Shown piece after piece: positions 37,787-47,053 of a DNA stretch of 64,000 nt. Within the stretch, counting starts at the first letter, position 1; each line of letters begins with the position of its first letter. The translations under genes and the position numbers were made by a program. This stretch comes from a virus. Location of the stretch: the IMG/VR virus record IMGVR_UViG_3300042367_000196, positions 1-64,000 of that record, one strand, 5' to 3'. The notes beneath the pieces are model-generated. The model saw nothing but the letters and a program-made list of their open reading frames with translations, searched no databases and was not told where the DNA came from.

Positions 37787-39268
37787 ATGGCAGCACCTGT
37801 ACCAGGTTTCGCAACCACGCCTGCAACATTGGCGAATTTAGCACACTTGACTCCACGTCCAGTTAAAGGACTTTTTGGAGACAACTATTTGTCTTTATCC
37901 GATATGGATTGGGCATCACAATTTTTACCTGAAGTATATGAGAAAGAAGTAGAGCGTTACGGTAATCGTACAATCTCTGGTTTCTTACGTATGGTAGGAG
38001 CAGAAATGCCTATGGCATCAGACCAAGTTGTTTGGTCAGAACAAGGAAGATTACACATTGCTTATGACACGGTTAGATCTAACTCTCCTTCTGGAACAGG
38101 TGGACAAACTATCTCGATTCCTAACCCAGGAGCAGATAATAAAGCGCCTATTTTAGGAGCTGGTATGACTCTTGTTATTGCAAAAGGTAATGTAACTAAC
38201 AAAGCTTACGTTAAAGATAACGGAACTGTAGCTGGTGGTCTTACTACTTATGCTATTTCTGTATACGATAATGCTAACACCAACTTAACAGCGTCTTTAC
38301 AAGGAGCTACAAGTGCTGCGCCACTTAGCTGTTTCGTTTATGGTTCTGAGTACTTAAAAGGATCTGAAGCTGCTGGAAATTCAGTTGACGCTTCTTTCAC
38401 ACCATACTCAAACCAACCAATCATCTTAAGAGACAAGTATACTGTTAACGGTTCTGACGTAGCTCAAATCGGATGGGTAGAAGTTACTACTGAGATTGGA
38501 ACTGGTGGTTACTTATGGTATTTAAAATCAGAGCACGAAGCTCGTATTCGTTTCGAAGATTACTTAGAAATGTCTATGGTTGAGGCTGAAAAAGCTGCAA
38601 CTCCATTTGCTGCTAACGCTTCTCAAAACCCTGGTGGTGGTACTATCGCAGGAACTCAAGGATTATTCTCTGCATTAGAAGAAAGAGGTCTTGTTTACAA
38701 TGACCCTAACTTTGGAGCTGCAGGTGGTGTAGGTCTTGCTGAATTTGATACTATCCTTGCTGAGTTAGACAAACAAGGAGCAATTGAAGAAAATATGTTA
38801 TTCTTAGATAGAGCAACTTCTCTTTCTATTGATAATATGTTAGCTGCTCAAAACTCTTACGGAGCTGGTGGTACATCTTACGGTGTATTTGACAACTCTG
38901 AAGATATGGCATTAAACTTAGGATTCTCAGGATTCCGTAGAGGTGCTTACGATTTCTACAAAACTGACTGGAAATATTTGAATGATTCTACAACTCGTGG
39001 ACTTATCAATGATATTAAAGGAGTGTTAGTTCCTGCTGGAACTTCTACAGTTTATGACCAACAATTAGGACAAAACATTTCAAGACCTTTCTTACATATC
39101 CGTTACCGCGCTTCTGAAGCTGATGACAGACGTTTGAAATCTTGGGTTACTGGTTCTGTTGGAGGAAACTACACAAGTGATTCTGATAAAATGAATGTTC
39201 ATTTCTTATCTGAAAGAACTATGTGTACTCAAGCTGCAAACAACTTCGTATTGTTCAAAGCAACCTAG
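37787..39268 (+). CDS. Major capsid protein
   Basis: It has 493 residues and would be the shell subunit. The sequence begins APVPGFATTPATLANLAHL and has an HK97-like mix: an N-terminal helical arm (SQFLPEVYEKEVERYGNRT), LRMVGAEMPMASDQVVWSEQ, a long helix EHEARIRFEDYLEMSMVEAEKAA and a C-terminal RPFLHIRYRASEADDRRLK. It uses CGT arginine and C-ending codons (TTC, AAC, GAC) far more than its neighbours, and a strong stem-loop terminator follows. Both point to very high expression. Assignment is by position and the crAss-like sequence flavour. Confidence 0.85.
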   Translation: MAAPVPGFATTPATLANLAHLTPRPVKGLFGDNYLSLSDMDWASQFLPEVYEKEVERYGNRTISGFLRMVGAEMPMASDQVVWSEQGRLHIAYDTVRSNSPSGTGGQTISIPNPGADNKAPILGAGMTLVIAKGNVTNKAYVKDNGTVAGGLTTYAISVYDNANTNLTASLQGATSAAPLSCFVYGSEYLKGSEAAGNSVDASFTPYSNQPIILRDKYTVNGSDVAQIGWVEVTTEIGTGGYLWYLKSEHEARIRFEDYLEMSMVEAEKAATPFAANASQNPGGGTIAGTQGLFSALEERGLVYNDPNFGAAGGVGLAEFDTILAELDKQGAIEENMLFLDRATSLSIDNMLAAQNSYGAGGTSYGVFDNSEDMALNLGFSGFRRGAYDFYKTDWKYLNDSTTRGLINDIKGVLVPAGTSTVYDQQLGQNISRPFLHIRYRASEADDRRLKSWVTGSVGGNYTSDSDKMNVHFLSERTMCTQAANNFVLFKAT

Positions 39269-39289
39269 TATTACTTTTTAGTGTAGTAG

Positions 39290-39332
39290 TTACCCTCGTT
39301 GAATCTACGGGGGTAATTATTACCTTTTTTTA
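39290..39332 (+). terminator. Rho-independent terminator after the capsid gene
   Basis: TTACCCTCG (39290-39298) pairs with CGGGGGTAA (39308-39316) in a 9-bp stem with one G-T pair and a 9-nt loop. A run of seven T's follows shortly after. It lies 22 nt after the capsid stop codon. Confidence 0.8.
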
Positions 39333-39362
39333 CCCTTATAAATTTTTTAATTATATTATATC

Positions 39363-40214
39363 ATGGCAACAGCAAAAAAGCCTACAGCAGAGACTGTAGA
39401 AGAAAATGTACAATATGACGTACAACCAACACCAGTTCACGAAACAAAAGAGCCTGTAAAGCAAGCTCCAAAAAAAGATGAATGGGTTGTAAAAGATAGG
39501 TTATATGAATTAACAACTGGAAAAAAACCGTTGATCTTCACATTACCAACAAGACATAGCGAAGTAAAATCTTTATTATGGTTTGATCCTGAAAAAGGTT
39601 ATCAAAGAGAATTAAGATACTGCACAAACCAAAGATCTTGCTTTGTTGACGAACAAGAAGGACAAGCAATCTTAGGTAGAATTGTTTTTAAGAATGGAGA
39701 ACTAAGAGTTCCTAAAGAACAAGTAGTATTACAAAAACTATTATCATTATATCATCCAGCAACGCATAGCGGAATCATTAGAGAATACAAACCAGAAGCT
39801 ATTGCAACAAACGAAGTTGATTGGATTGAATTTGAACTAGAAGCTTTAAATATGGCTAAATCAATGGATATTGACGAAGCTGAAGCAATCATGAGAGTAG
39901 AGTTAGGATCAAAAGTTTCTGAATTATCATCTAAAGAATTAAAAAGAGACTTACTAGTATTTGCTAGAAATTATCCAGAACAATTCATGCAATTAGCTCA
40001 AGATGAAAATACACATTTAAGAAATGTAGGTATTAAGGCTACAGAGATGGGAATTATCGCATTAACACCTGATCAACGTACATTTACTTATGGGGTAGGA
40101 GGAAGAAAACTTATGACGGTTCCTTTTGACGAACACCCTTATTCTGCATTGTCAGCTTTCTTTAAGACTGACGAAGGAATGGAAGTGTTTAAAGCAATAC
40201 AAAAAAGACTTTAA
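39363..40214 (+). CDS. Structural-region protein, unknown
   Basis: It has 283 residues. A Lys/Pro/Glu-rich flexible start (PTPVHETKEPVKQAPKKDEW) is followed by VVKDRLYELTTGKKPLIFTL and LLWFDPEKGYQRELRYCTNQ, a long helical acidic part (EALNMAKSMDIDEAEAIMRV, then LSSKELKRDLLVFARNYPEQ) and a beta-type end. It is bracketed by two terminators, so it forms a short unit after the capsid gene. It could be a head-stabilising or decoration protein; nothing specific is recognised. Confidence 0.65.
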   Translation: MATAKKPTAETVEENVQYDVQPTPVHETKEPVKQAPKKDEWVVKDRLYELTTGKKPLIFTLPTRHSEVKSLLWFDPEKGYQRELRYCTNQRSCFVDEQEGQAILGRIVFKNGELRVPKEQVVLQKLLSLYHPATHSGIIREYKPEAIATNEVDWIEFELEALNMAKSMDIDEAEAIMRVELGSKVSELSSKELKRDLLVFARNYPEQFMQLAQDENTHLRNVGIKATEMGIIALTPDQRTFTYGVGGRKLMTVPFDEHPYSALSAFFKTDEGMEVFKAIQKRL

Positions 40215-40236
40215 AGATTACCCATTATAGTAGTTA

Positions 40237-40260
40237 GGCTGCCTTATGGGTGGCCTTTTT
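40237..40260 (+). terminator. Rho-independent terminator
   Basis: GGCTGCC-TTATG-GGTGGCC forms a 7-bp stem with two wobble pairs, directly followed by five T's. It lies 22 nt after the 283-residue protein gene. Confidence 0.75.
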
Positions 40261-40290
40261 ACTATAAATAATAAACCAAAATAACACATT

Positions 40291-41043
40291 ATGGCCGTAA
40301 GCGTAGATACAGTTTATCAAAGAGTATTAGGTATACTCAACAAAGAGCAAAGAGGTTATGTTACCGCACAGGAATTTAACTTGTATGCAAATCAAGCTCA
40401 ATTAGATATATTTGAGCAATACTTTTATGATATTAATCAATTTGGTAGATTGCATGGAAACGATACAGAGTTCTCTGACATGCTTAATATACTTAATGAA
40501 AAAATAAATATATTCGAGGTAAGTGCTCCTATGAACTATAACTTAGCGACGGGTTATTGGGAAGCTCCTTCAAACCTTTACCGTATGGGTACAATAGTAT
40601 ATGCAAATGTAACTACACATTTATCTTTATACCCTGTTCCAAACACAACGGTAACAACTACAACTTTAGTAGAAGCAGAGAGAATCAACCATAATGAATT
40701 CCTATATATAAATCAATCTCCATACACAAAACCATCAAACACAAGACCTGTATTTGTAGCTAGTGATAAAGGCTATAAAGTATATGGCAATACGGCTTTA
40801 ACACAGGGTGTTTCGTGTAATTATATTAAGAAGCCAGCAAAGGTACAATGGGCCTATACGATAGTATTCCAAGAACCATTATACAACGCTGCTAACTCTG
40901 TGGATTTTGAGCTACATCCATCTGAGGAAACTGAATTAGTTATAAGAATACTTGAATTATCTGGATTATTAATTAAAGATTATCAAATGTATCAAGTAGC
41001 TAACTCTGAAGAGCAACAAACTATTCAACAAGAAAAATCTTAA
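40291..41043 (+). CDS. Head-tail connector/ring-type protein
   Basis: It has 250 residues. The N-terminal helices VDTVYQRVLGILNKEQRGYV and EFNLYANQAQLDIFEQYFYD are those of a connector-type protein; a beta-rich centre follows, then a helical end. It lies 3 nt before the next connector-like gene. The pattern resembles the ring proteins of crAss-like phages, as I remember them. Exact position in the virion is inferred. Confidence 0.68.
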   Translation: MAVSVDTVYQRVLGILNKEQRGYVTAQEFNLYANQAQLDIFEQYFYDINQFGRLHGNDTEFSDMLNILNEKINIFEVSAPMNYNLATGYWEAPSNLYRMGTIVYANVTTHLSLYPVPNTTVTTTTLVEAERINHNEFLYINQSPYTKPSNTRPVFVASDKGYKVYGNTALTQGVSCNYIKKPAKVQWAYTIVFQEPLYNAANSVDFELHPSEETELVIRILELSGLLIKDYQMYQVANSEEQQTIQQEKS

Positions 41044-41046
41044 TAA

Positions 41047-41973
41047 ATGGGATTATTAGATCAAACACCAGAAGAGTACTACTTAGGTCCCGACGGGATA
41101 TGGAATAGTAACGACGAAGAATATGGAAATTATCAGTTTGTACCAATAAACGACATCATAACAAATTTTATGGTGATGTTCGTTGGTGAGGATAAAATAA
41201 TTTCAAAAATAAAAAGAACTGATGTACAGTTTCACGCAATGCGGGCAATACAAGAATTTAGTTTTGATCTTTTGCCACAAGATAAAGCAATTGAAATAGA
41301 AGTTCCACCAGGACTATATATGATATTGCCACAAGACTATGTTAACTATACTAAAGTATCGTGGACTGATCAATACGGAATTGAAAGACCAATATATAGA
41401 ACTGATATAACAAGCAATCCCGCGGCTTATATACAGGATTCACAATTTGAATATACATTTGATTCAAATGGAAATGTCCCACAAGCAAACGAATCTGAAA
41501 CACTGAAGAGATGGGATAAGTCCGCTTACTCCGCAAACACTCCATTACCTGTAAATGGTTCATGGACCTGGAACAACAATCCAGACTTAATTGGTATGTA
41601 TGCTTATGGGCGTAGATATGGAATTCAACCGGAAATGGCGCAAGCTAACGGTACTTTTTACATTGATAAACTAAATGGTGTTATTAGATTTAGCTCAGAC
41701 TTAAGAGAGAAGATTGTTACACTAAGATATATAAGTGATGGTTTAGCAGTAGATTCAGATATGACTGTACACAAATTTGCAATAGACGCAATATATAAGT
41801 ACATCATATATGCAATATTATCCGTAAGAGCCAACACTCCAGAATATATGATAGCTAGATACAAAAAAGAATTATCAGCGGCTAAAAGAAATGCGAAGAT
41901 TAGATTATCAAATATTAAGAGCGCATTAATATCACAAATCATGAAAAATCAATCCAAGTGGATTAAACATTAA
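41047..41973 (+). CDS. Connector/ring-type structural protein
   Basis: It has 308 residues. It has the ordered segments RTDVQFHAMRAIQEFSFDLL and VPPGLYMILPQDYVNYTKVS, a W/Y/P-rich centre, NGVIRFSSDLREKIVTLRYI, and helical ending segments (ARYKKELSAAKRNAKIRLSN). The D-V-Q-F-H-A-x-R-A-I-Q-E-F-S-F-D line is a strong family mark in marine and Bacteroidetes podoviruses. It would join the portal to the tail. Confidence 0.72.
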   Translation: MGLLDQTPEEYYLGPDGIWNSNDEEYGNYQFVPINDIITNFMVMFVGEDKIISKIKRTDVQFHAMRAIQEFSFDLLPQDKAIEIEVPPGLYMILPQDYVNYTKVSWTDQYGIERPIYRTDITSNPAAYIQDSQFEYTFDSNGNVPQANESETLKRWDKSAYSANTPLPVNGSWTWNNNPDLIGMYAYGRRYGIQPEMAQANGTFYIDKLNGVIRFSSDLREKIVTLRYISDGLAVDSDMTVHKFAIDAIYKYIIYAILSVRANTPEYMIARYKKELSAAKRNAKIRLSNIKSALISQIMKNQSKWIKH

Positions 41974-41978
41974 TATAT

Positions 41979-44900
41979 ATGGCAGAGTTTATACATACCT
42001 TTACATCAGGTAAAATGAACAAAGATTTAGATGTTCGTCTAGTTCCTAATGGTGAATATAGAGATGCACTAAATCTTAATCTAGCTAACTCCGACGCTAG
42101 CGATGTAGGAACTTTACAAAACGTTCCTGGATCATTGCAGCTAAGAGGAAAAGTTGGTACAGGAAATACTTGGGCGGGTTCTTATATAGATGCAATGACT
42201 AATCCTGTTTGTATTGGATCATATAGAGACAGTATAAACGAAAGAATATATTGGTTTATAGCTTCAGATCCAAATCCATCAACAGGCGTTAGAATAAGTG
42301 CTATTGCTGAGTACGATCAAACTACAAATGTAATAAGCCCTATATTAGTTGACACACACGACATATTAAACTTTACCCCTAATTATTTAATTACGGGTAT
42401 TAATATTATAGATAGATTTTTGTTTTGGACAGACGATCAAACTGAGCCAAAAAAAATTAATATACAAAAATTTAAAACAGGTTCTGTAGACTTTGTAACA
42501 CATACAAAGGTACCATTATACATACCTGCTTCTGGTACAATGCCAGAAACCTATTCAACTAACTTAACAGGTCAACCAGATTTCATTGAGGCAGATGTTA
42601 CGGTTATAAAGAAATCACCGTTAGCGGCGCCAACTTTAGATTTTTCTGCAAGTAAATACGGAGACAATGTTCCTGGTACTGGTATAACTCCTGTATCTAC
42701 AACTTTGCCAACCCTAGCTACTATAAATTTTACTTATGTGCCTGATACTATAAACTCACCTACAGAATCGATTCCGCTAGACACTTACGGAGAGTATCTT
42801 GTAAACGTAACAACTCCTGGGTTTTATGCAAATAGTAGTTTAAATAATCCATTATTACCTAATTATACCAATCCAACAACTATCTGGGACGGTCATATCA
42901 CATTTAATGTAAATACGGTGCCTCAATGGGGTGCAGGTGATCTTATAATTTTAAAAGCTGATTTTACAAATGAGTTTTTTGAAAGATATGATTATCAAAT
43001 AAGTATAAAAGTTACCTCTGTTGTTAACACAACAATAACCGGGCAAATACAAGCCATTTCTAATGATATTAGTAGATTTATAAATTCTGCAAATCAAGTT
43101 CAAGTTTTTACTTGGGAATGCTTATTAGTAGAGGAAGCACCTATGTTTGAGTATGTATTTCCTAGATTTGCTTACAGATGGAAATATATAGACAATGAAT
43201 ACTCTTGTTATTCTCCATTTTCAGATGTTGCATTTGAGGGTGGGCAGTTTGAATATATCGCTTCAGATGGTTATAACATAGGTATGACAAACAGAATTAG
43301 ACGTTTGATTATAAATAATTTAAACTGGGGTAGTCAGGAAGTACAGGAAATAGACATTCTATATAAAGAAACTACATCCCCAGTTGTATACATTGTAGAC
43401 ACTCTAAAGAGATCAGATTTTGTGACGCCTCCTAATAGTTTTCAAGTTGAGACTGAATTAATTGGAGCTGTTGTTGAGTCAAACCAATTGCTAAGACCTT
43501 GGGACAATGTTCCTCGTAAAGCAAAAGCACAAGAAATTGTAGGTAATAGAATAGTATATGGCAATTATTTACAAAACTATAATACACCAACAGTTGATTT
43601 AACCTTAACATTAACGCCAAATAATCATCCAGCCGTAGCGGACCCATCAAAAATTAAACTACCGGTTCCGTCGGTTAAATCGATAAGAACTTATCAAGCG
43701 GGAGTTGTATTTATAGACGAATATGGCAGAGAAACACCTGTTTTTACAAGTAAATTTGGTAGTACAAAAGTTGATATAGCTAATTCAGATAAAGCAAATA
43801 AGCTAACAATATCAACAACAGGAGCTCCTCCAGGTTGGGCAACTCATTATAAGTTTTTTATAAAAGAAAATTCAAACGAATATTATAATCTAGCGTTAGA
43901 TAAATTTTATGATGCCGAGGACGGCAACGTATGGTTATCATTCCCTTCGTCGGAAAGAAATAAAGTAGATGAAGAAACGTATTTAATATTAAAAAAACAG
44001 CACGATACAAATGTAGCTGTCACTACATTTAATCGTTATAAGATATTATCTATTGAAAACGAAGTTCCTGAATTTATATCTACATTTGATAAAGTCGTTT
44101 CAAGCTCTGTTGTTACGCTTGATCAGCCAATAGAAATAGGATATATAACAATAACTTTTACTGGACCAGACCCTACTTCTAATCCATTCTTTGGGCCTAA
44201 ACTTAATGGTAACAAAATTGTATTAAGTGTTGGTGGATCTAGAACAGACGAATATCCTGTTGCTGTTGCTAAAGTATTAAGTACTTCTGGTGGCAATGCC
44301 GCTTATGAGGTAACTTTAACTAGATTCCTTGGCTCTGATGTTGGATTTTTACAATCCGTACCTGTTGGTGCGTCTATTGATGTAACAATATATGAAGAAG
44401 ATACTGTAAACAAACCTGAATTTGAAGGTAGATTTTTTGTAAAAATAAATAGGGATTTTGCTTTTGATACGAATATAATATCGTCATTTGCGGCAATGGC
44501 TCCAAGATATGGTATAACTACGGAAATAAGAGTAAACCCAGCTAGGTGGCCTTGGAATGGTGCTGACCCCGTTTTTGTATTTAGTGATAATGGTTCAGAC
44601 TTTAGGGACTCTGGTTGTAGCAGTCAAAAATTTAGTAGTCGATTAATAGGCTGGTCTGGTGGCGTTGGAAATCGTGTATTACAATCTGACGGTACAGTAG
44701 CAGCTAAATTTCCTGCATGGCAACCACCAACTAGAGGCAGTAATAAATTTGGTGTAATGGCACTTAGAGTGGAAGGTTTTGGTAGTTATATAAATCCATT
44801 TTTTGGCAACATAAGATCTAACGGAAATAGACCGTCTGGATCGGGGGCTTCTCCTAATGGTAAATTATCGCAAGGTGCTCTTATTCGCTTCCAATGTAAT

Positions 44901-47027
44901 CAAGCTACCGGGCCTTATGCGGGAGTTAAATCACAAGTATACACCGTTACTTATGCTTTGGCTAGTGCCAGCGCAAGAGGGGAAAGAAGAAAAGTAGGTT
45001 TTGGAGGATGTTTTGATGGTAATGATATTCGTAATTATAGATATGCAATATACGTTGAATTAAATAAACCTATATCAGAGGAATGGATGCCTTTGGTTAA
45101 TGATTGGACAACTTTAGAAAATAGACAAATATCTATTGAAGTAGTGGAGCAAGTTACGGATGGTGAAAATAAACTTTTAACTTCAACAAATCCTGCTGTT
45201 TTTGAAACTGAGCCAAAAGAAAAAGTAGATTTAGATCTTTACTATGAAGCATCGGACTCTATTCCTATAACTAATTACAATGTACCTAATCAGACATTAA
45301 CTTGGTTTAACTGTTATTCATACGGGCAAGGCGTTGAATCAAATCGCATTAGAGATGACTTTAATGCTCCGACTATAGACAAGGGTTCAAAAGTTTCTAC
45401 TGTTCTTGATGAGCCTTATGCGGCAGAAAGAAGAGGTAGTGGATTTATATTTTCACAAATATATAATTCAACTTCAGGTATAAATAGATTAAATCAGTTT
45501 ATACAAGCTGAACCAATTACAAAAGACCTTAACCCAATATATGGTACAATACAAAAACTTCACTCTAGAAATACAGACTTACTAACTTTGTGTGAAGATA
45601 AATGTTTGAGAGTATTAGCAAATAAAGATGCTTTATTCAATGCTGATGGTAATACAAATGTAACATCTAATCAAGCTGTTTTAGGGCAAGCAGTACCATA
45701 CGATGGAGAATTTGGGATTTCTAAAAACCCAGAATCATTTGCGTCTTATGGATATAGAGTATATTTTACTGACAAAAACAGGGGAGCGGTTATAAGATTA
45801 TCAATGGACGGAATAACAAATATTGCAGACACTGGTATGGCTTCATTTTTTGCGGATAACCTAAGAACATCGACAGTTGCAATAGGTAGTTACGACGATG
45901 ATGAAGACCTATATAACTTAACATTAAATCGATTAGATTCTAATTGGCAAAAAATACTTAGCAATGATGCTAACTATCAATTAGATCCTGATTGCGAAAA
46001 TGGACCAGCATCAGTTGTAACAGAAACAACAATATCTTTTAAAGAATCTGCTGAAGGCTGGACAAGCCGTAAAGACTTTATACAAGAGTCAGGCATTACT
46101 TTAAATAATATATATTATACCTTTAAAAGAGGTTTAGTTTGGGAGCACGGCGCTAACCCGTTGTATAATAATTTTTACGGTATACAATATGACAGCTCCT
46201 TCAATGTATTAATTAATGAAGAACCTCAAGTTGTAAAAGGCTTTAGCACATTAAATTATACCGGAAGTAAATCTAGATATTTCCAATATCAAGTAGGCCC
46301 TAAATGGTATTCAATAGATGAGATAAATGCTAATCAAACTATACCTACTGCTATTACTCAAAAAACAGCTGGTTGGTATACAAGTTTTATTAGAACAGAT
46401 CTTGAAGCGGGAGAAGTTAAAGAATTCCAAAAGAAAGAAGGTAAGTACTTTAACTACATAAAAGGAACCTTAATAGGTTGTGATCCTAAAGGTATTGGTG
46501 TTGGTAGTCCAATAGAAATCATTGCTGAACCACAAGATTACATTTTATTGGTTTCAATAGATCCAAAATGTAGTATGACTAATGACCCAAATACTGCTCA
46601 AGGAGGATTAACATTGTATTCTGGATGGTATGATTGTAATGCTCAATATAATAATCAGTTTTACTATAATAATGAAACAACACCATTCCCAACAGCGGAT
46701 GATGCTGCTTGTGGTGCAGGAACATTTTTTGCAAATATGGAGGGTAACTATTTACTTGGAGGATGTGCGTTTGTTCAGCAGTTTAATTATTTTACAAATG
46801 TTGGAATAGTGGTTGGGGCGCAGCTTTACGATCCGTTTACATTAAATCCAATAAATAATAGCGGATATTTCTTATATACTGGAAATCTTAATTACGGCCC
46901 TGATATACCAGCATACCTTGATCCTACTAATACCGAATATCAAATACCAGATGATTGGTCTATGATTATAATTACAAACGGTATAATAACTCAAATAATA
47001 CAGTATAATACATTATCGTGTCCTTAA
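41979..47027 (+). CDS. Large tail/stabilization protein
   Basis: It has 1682 residues. The N-terminus FIHTFTSGKMNKDLDVRLVP, NGEYRDALNLNLANSDASDV and GTLQNVPGS is a strong, conserved opening of large tail proteins in Bacteroidetes and marine podoviruses. The rest is a long beta-rich body with many Asn, Thr and aromatic residues. It contains WDNVPRKAKAQEIVGNRIVY and FISTFDKVVS-type sections that recall beta-propeller modules. A Cys/Asn-rich C-terminal part may contact fibres. It is the largest tail part of the window and follows the connector genes by 5 nt. Confidence 0.75.
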   Translation: MAEFIHTFTSGKMNKDLDVRLVPNGEYRDALNLNLANSDASDVGTLQNVPGSLQLRGKVGTGNTWAGSYIDAMTNPVCIGSYRDSINERIYWFIASDPNPSTGVRISAIAEYDQTTNVISPILVDTHDILNFTPNYLITGINIIDRFLFWTDDQTEPKKINIQKFKTGSVDFVTHTKVPLYIPASGTMPETYSTNLTGQPDFIEADVTVIKKSPLAAPTLDFSASKYGDNVPGTGITPVSTTLPTLATINFTYVPDTINSPTESIPLDTYGEYLVNVTTPGFYANSSLNNPLLPNYTNPTTIWDGHITFNVNTVPQWGAGDLIILKADFTNEFFERYDYQISIKVTSVVNTTITGQIQAISNDISRFINSANQVQVFTWECLLVEEAPMFEYVFPRFAYRWKYIDNEYSCYSPFSDVAFEGGQFEYIASDGYNIGMTNRIRRLIINNLNWGSQEVQEIDILYKETTSPVVYIVDTLKRSDFVTPPNSFQVETELIGAVVESNQLLRPWDNVPRKAKAQEIVGNRIVYGNYLQNYNTPTVDLTLTLTPNNHPAVADPSKIKLPVPSVKSIRTYQAGVVFIDEYGRETPVFTSKFGSTKVDIANSDKANKLTISTTGAPPGWATHYKFFIKENSNEYYNLALDKFYDAEDGNVWLSFPSSERNKVDEETYLILKKQHDTNVAVTTFNRYKILSIENEVPEFISTFDKVVSSSVVTLDQPIEIGYITITFTGPDPTSNPFFGPKLNGNKIVLSVGGSRTDEYPVAVAKVLSTSGGNAAYEVTLTRFLGSDVGFLQSVPVGASIDVTIYEEDTVNKPEFEGRFFVKINRDFAFDTNIISSFAAMAPRYGITTEIRVNPARWPWNGADPVFVFSDNGSDFRDSGCSSQKFSSRLIGWSGGVGNRVLQSDGTVAAKFPAWQPPTRGSNKFGVMALRVEGFGSYINPFFGNIRSNGNRPSGSGASPNGKLSQGALIRFQCNQATGPYAGVKSQVYTVTYALASASARGERRKVGFGGCFDGNDIRNYRYAIYVELNKPISEEWMPLVNDWTTLENRQISIEVVEQVTDGENKLLTSTNPAVFETEPKEKVDLDLYYEASDSIPITNYNVPNQTLTWFNCYSYGQGVESNRIRDDFNAPTIDKGSKVSTVLDEPYAAERRGSGFIFSQIYNSTSGINRLNQFIQAEPITKDLNPIYGTIQKLHSRNTDLLTLCEDKCLRVLANKDALFNADGNTNVTSNQAVLGQAVPYDGEFGISKNPESFASYGYRVYFTDKNRGAVIRLSMDGITNIADTGMASFFADNLRTSTVAIGSYDDDEDLYNLTLNRLDSNWQKILSNDANYQLDPDCENGPASVVTETTISFKESAEGWTSRKDFIQESGITLNNIYYTFKRGLVWEHGANPLYNNFYGIQYDSSFNVLINEEPQVVKGFSTLNYTGSKSRYFQYQVGPKWYSIDEINANQTIPTAITQKTAGWYTSFIRTDLEAGEVKEFQKKEGKYFNYIKGTLIGCDPKGIGVGSPIEIIAEPQDYILLVSIDPKCSMTNDPNTAQGGLTLYSGWYDCNAQYNNQFYYNNETTPFPTADDAACGAGTFFANMEGNYLLGGCAFVQQFNYFTNVGIVVGAQLYDPFTLNPINNSGYFLYTGNLNYGPDIPAYLDPTNTEYQIPDDWSMIIITNGIITQIIQYNTLSCP

Positions 47028-47053
47028 ACAAACAATTATTAAAATAATATAAT

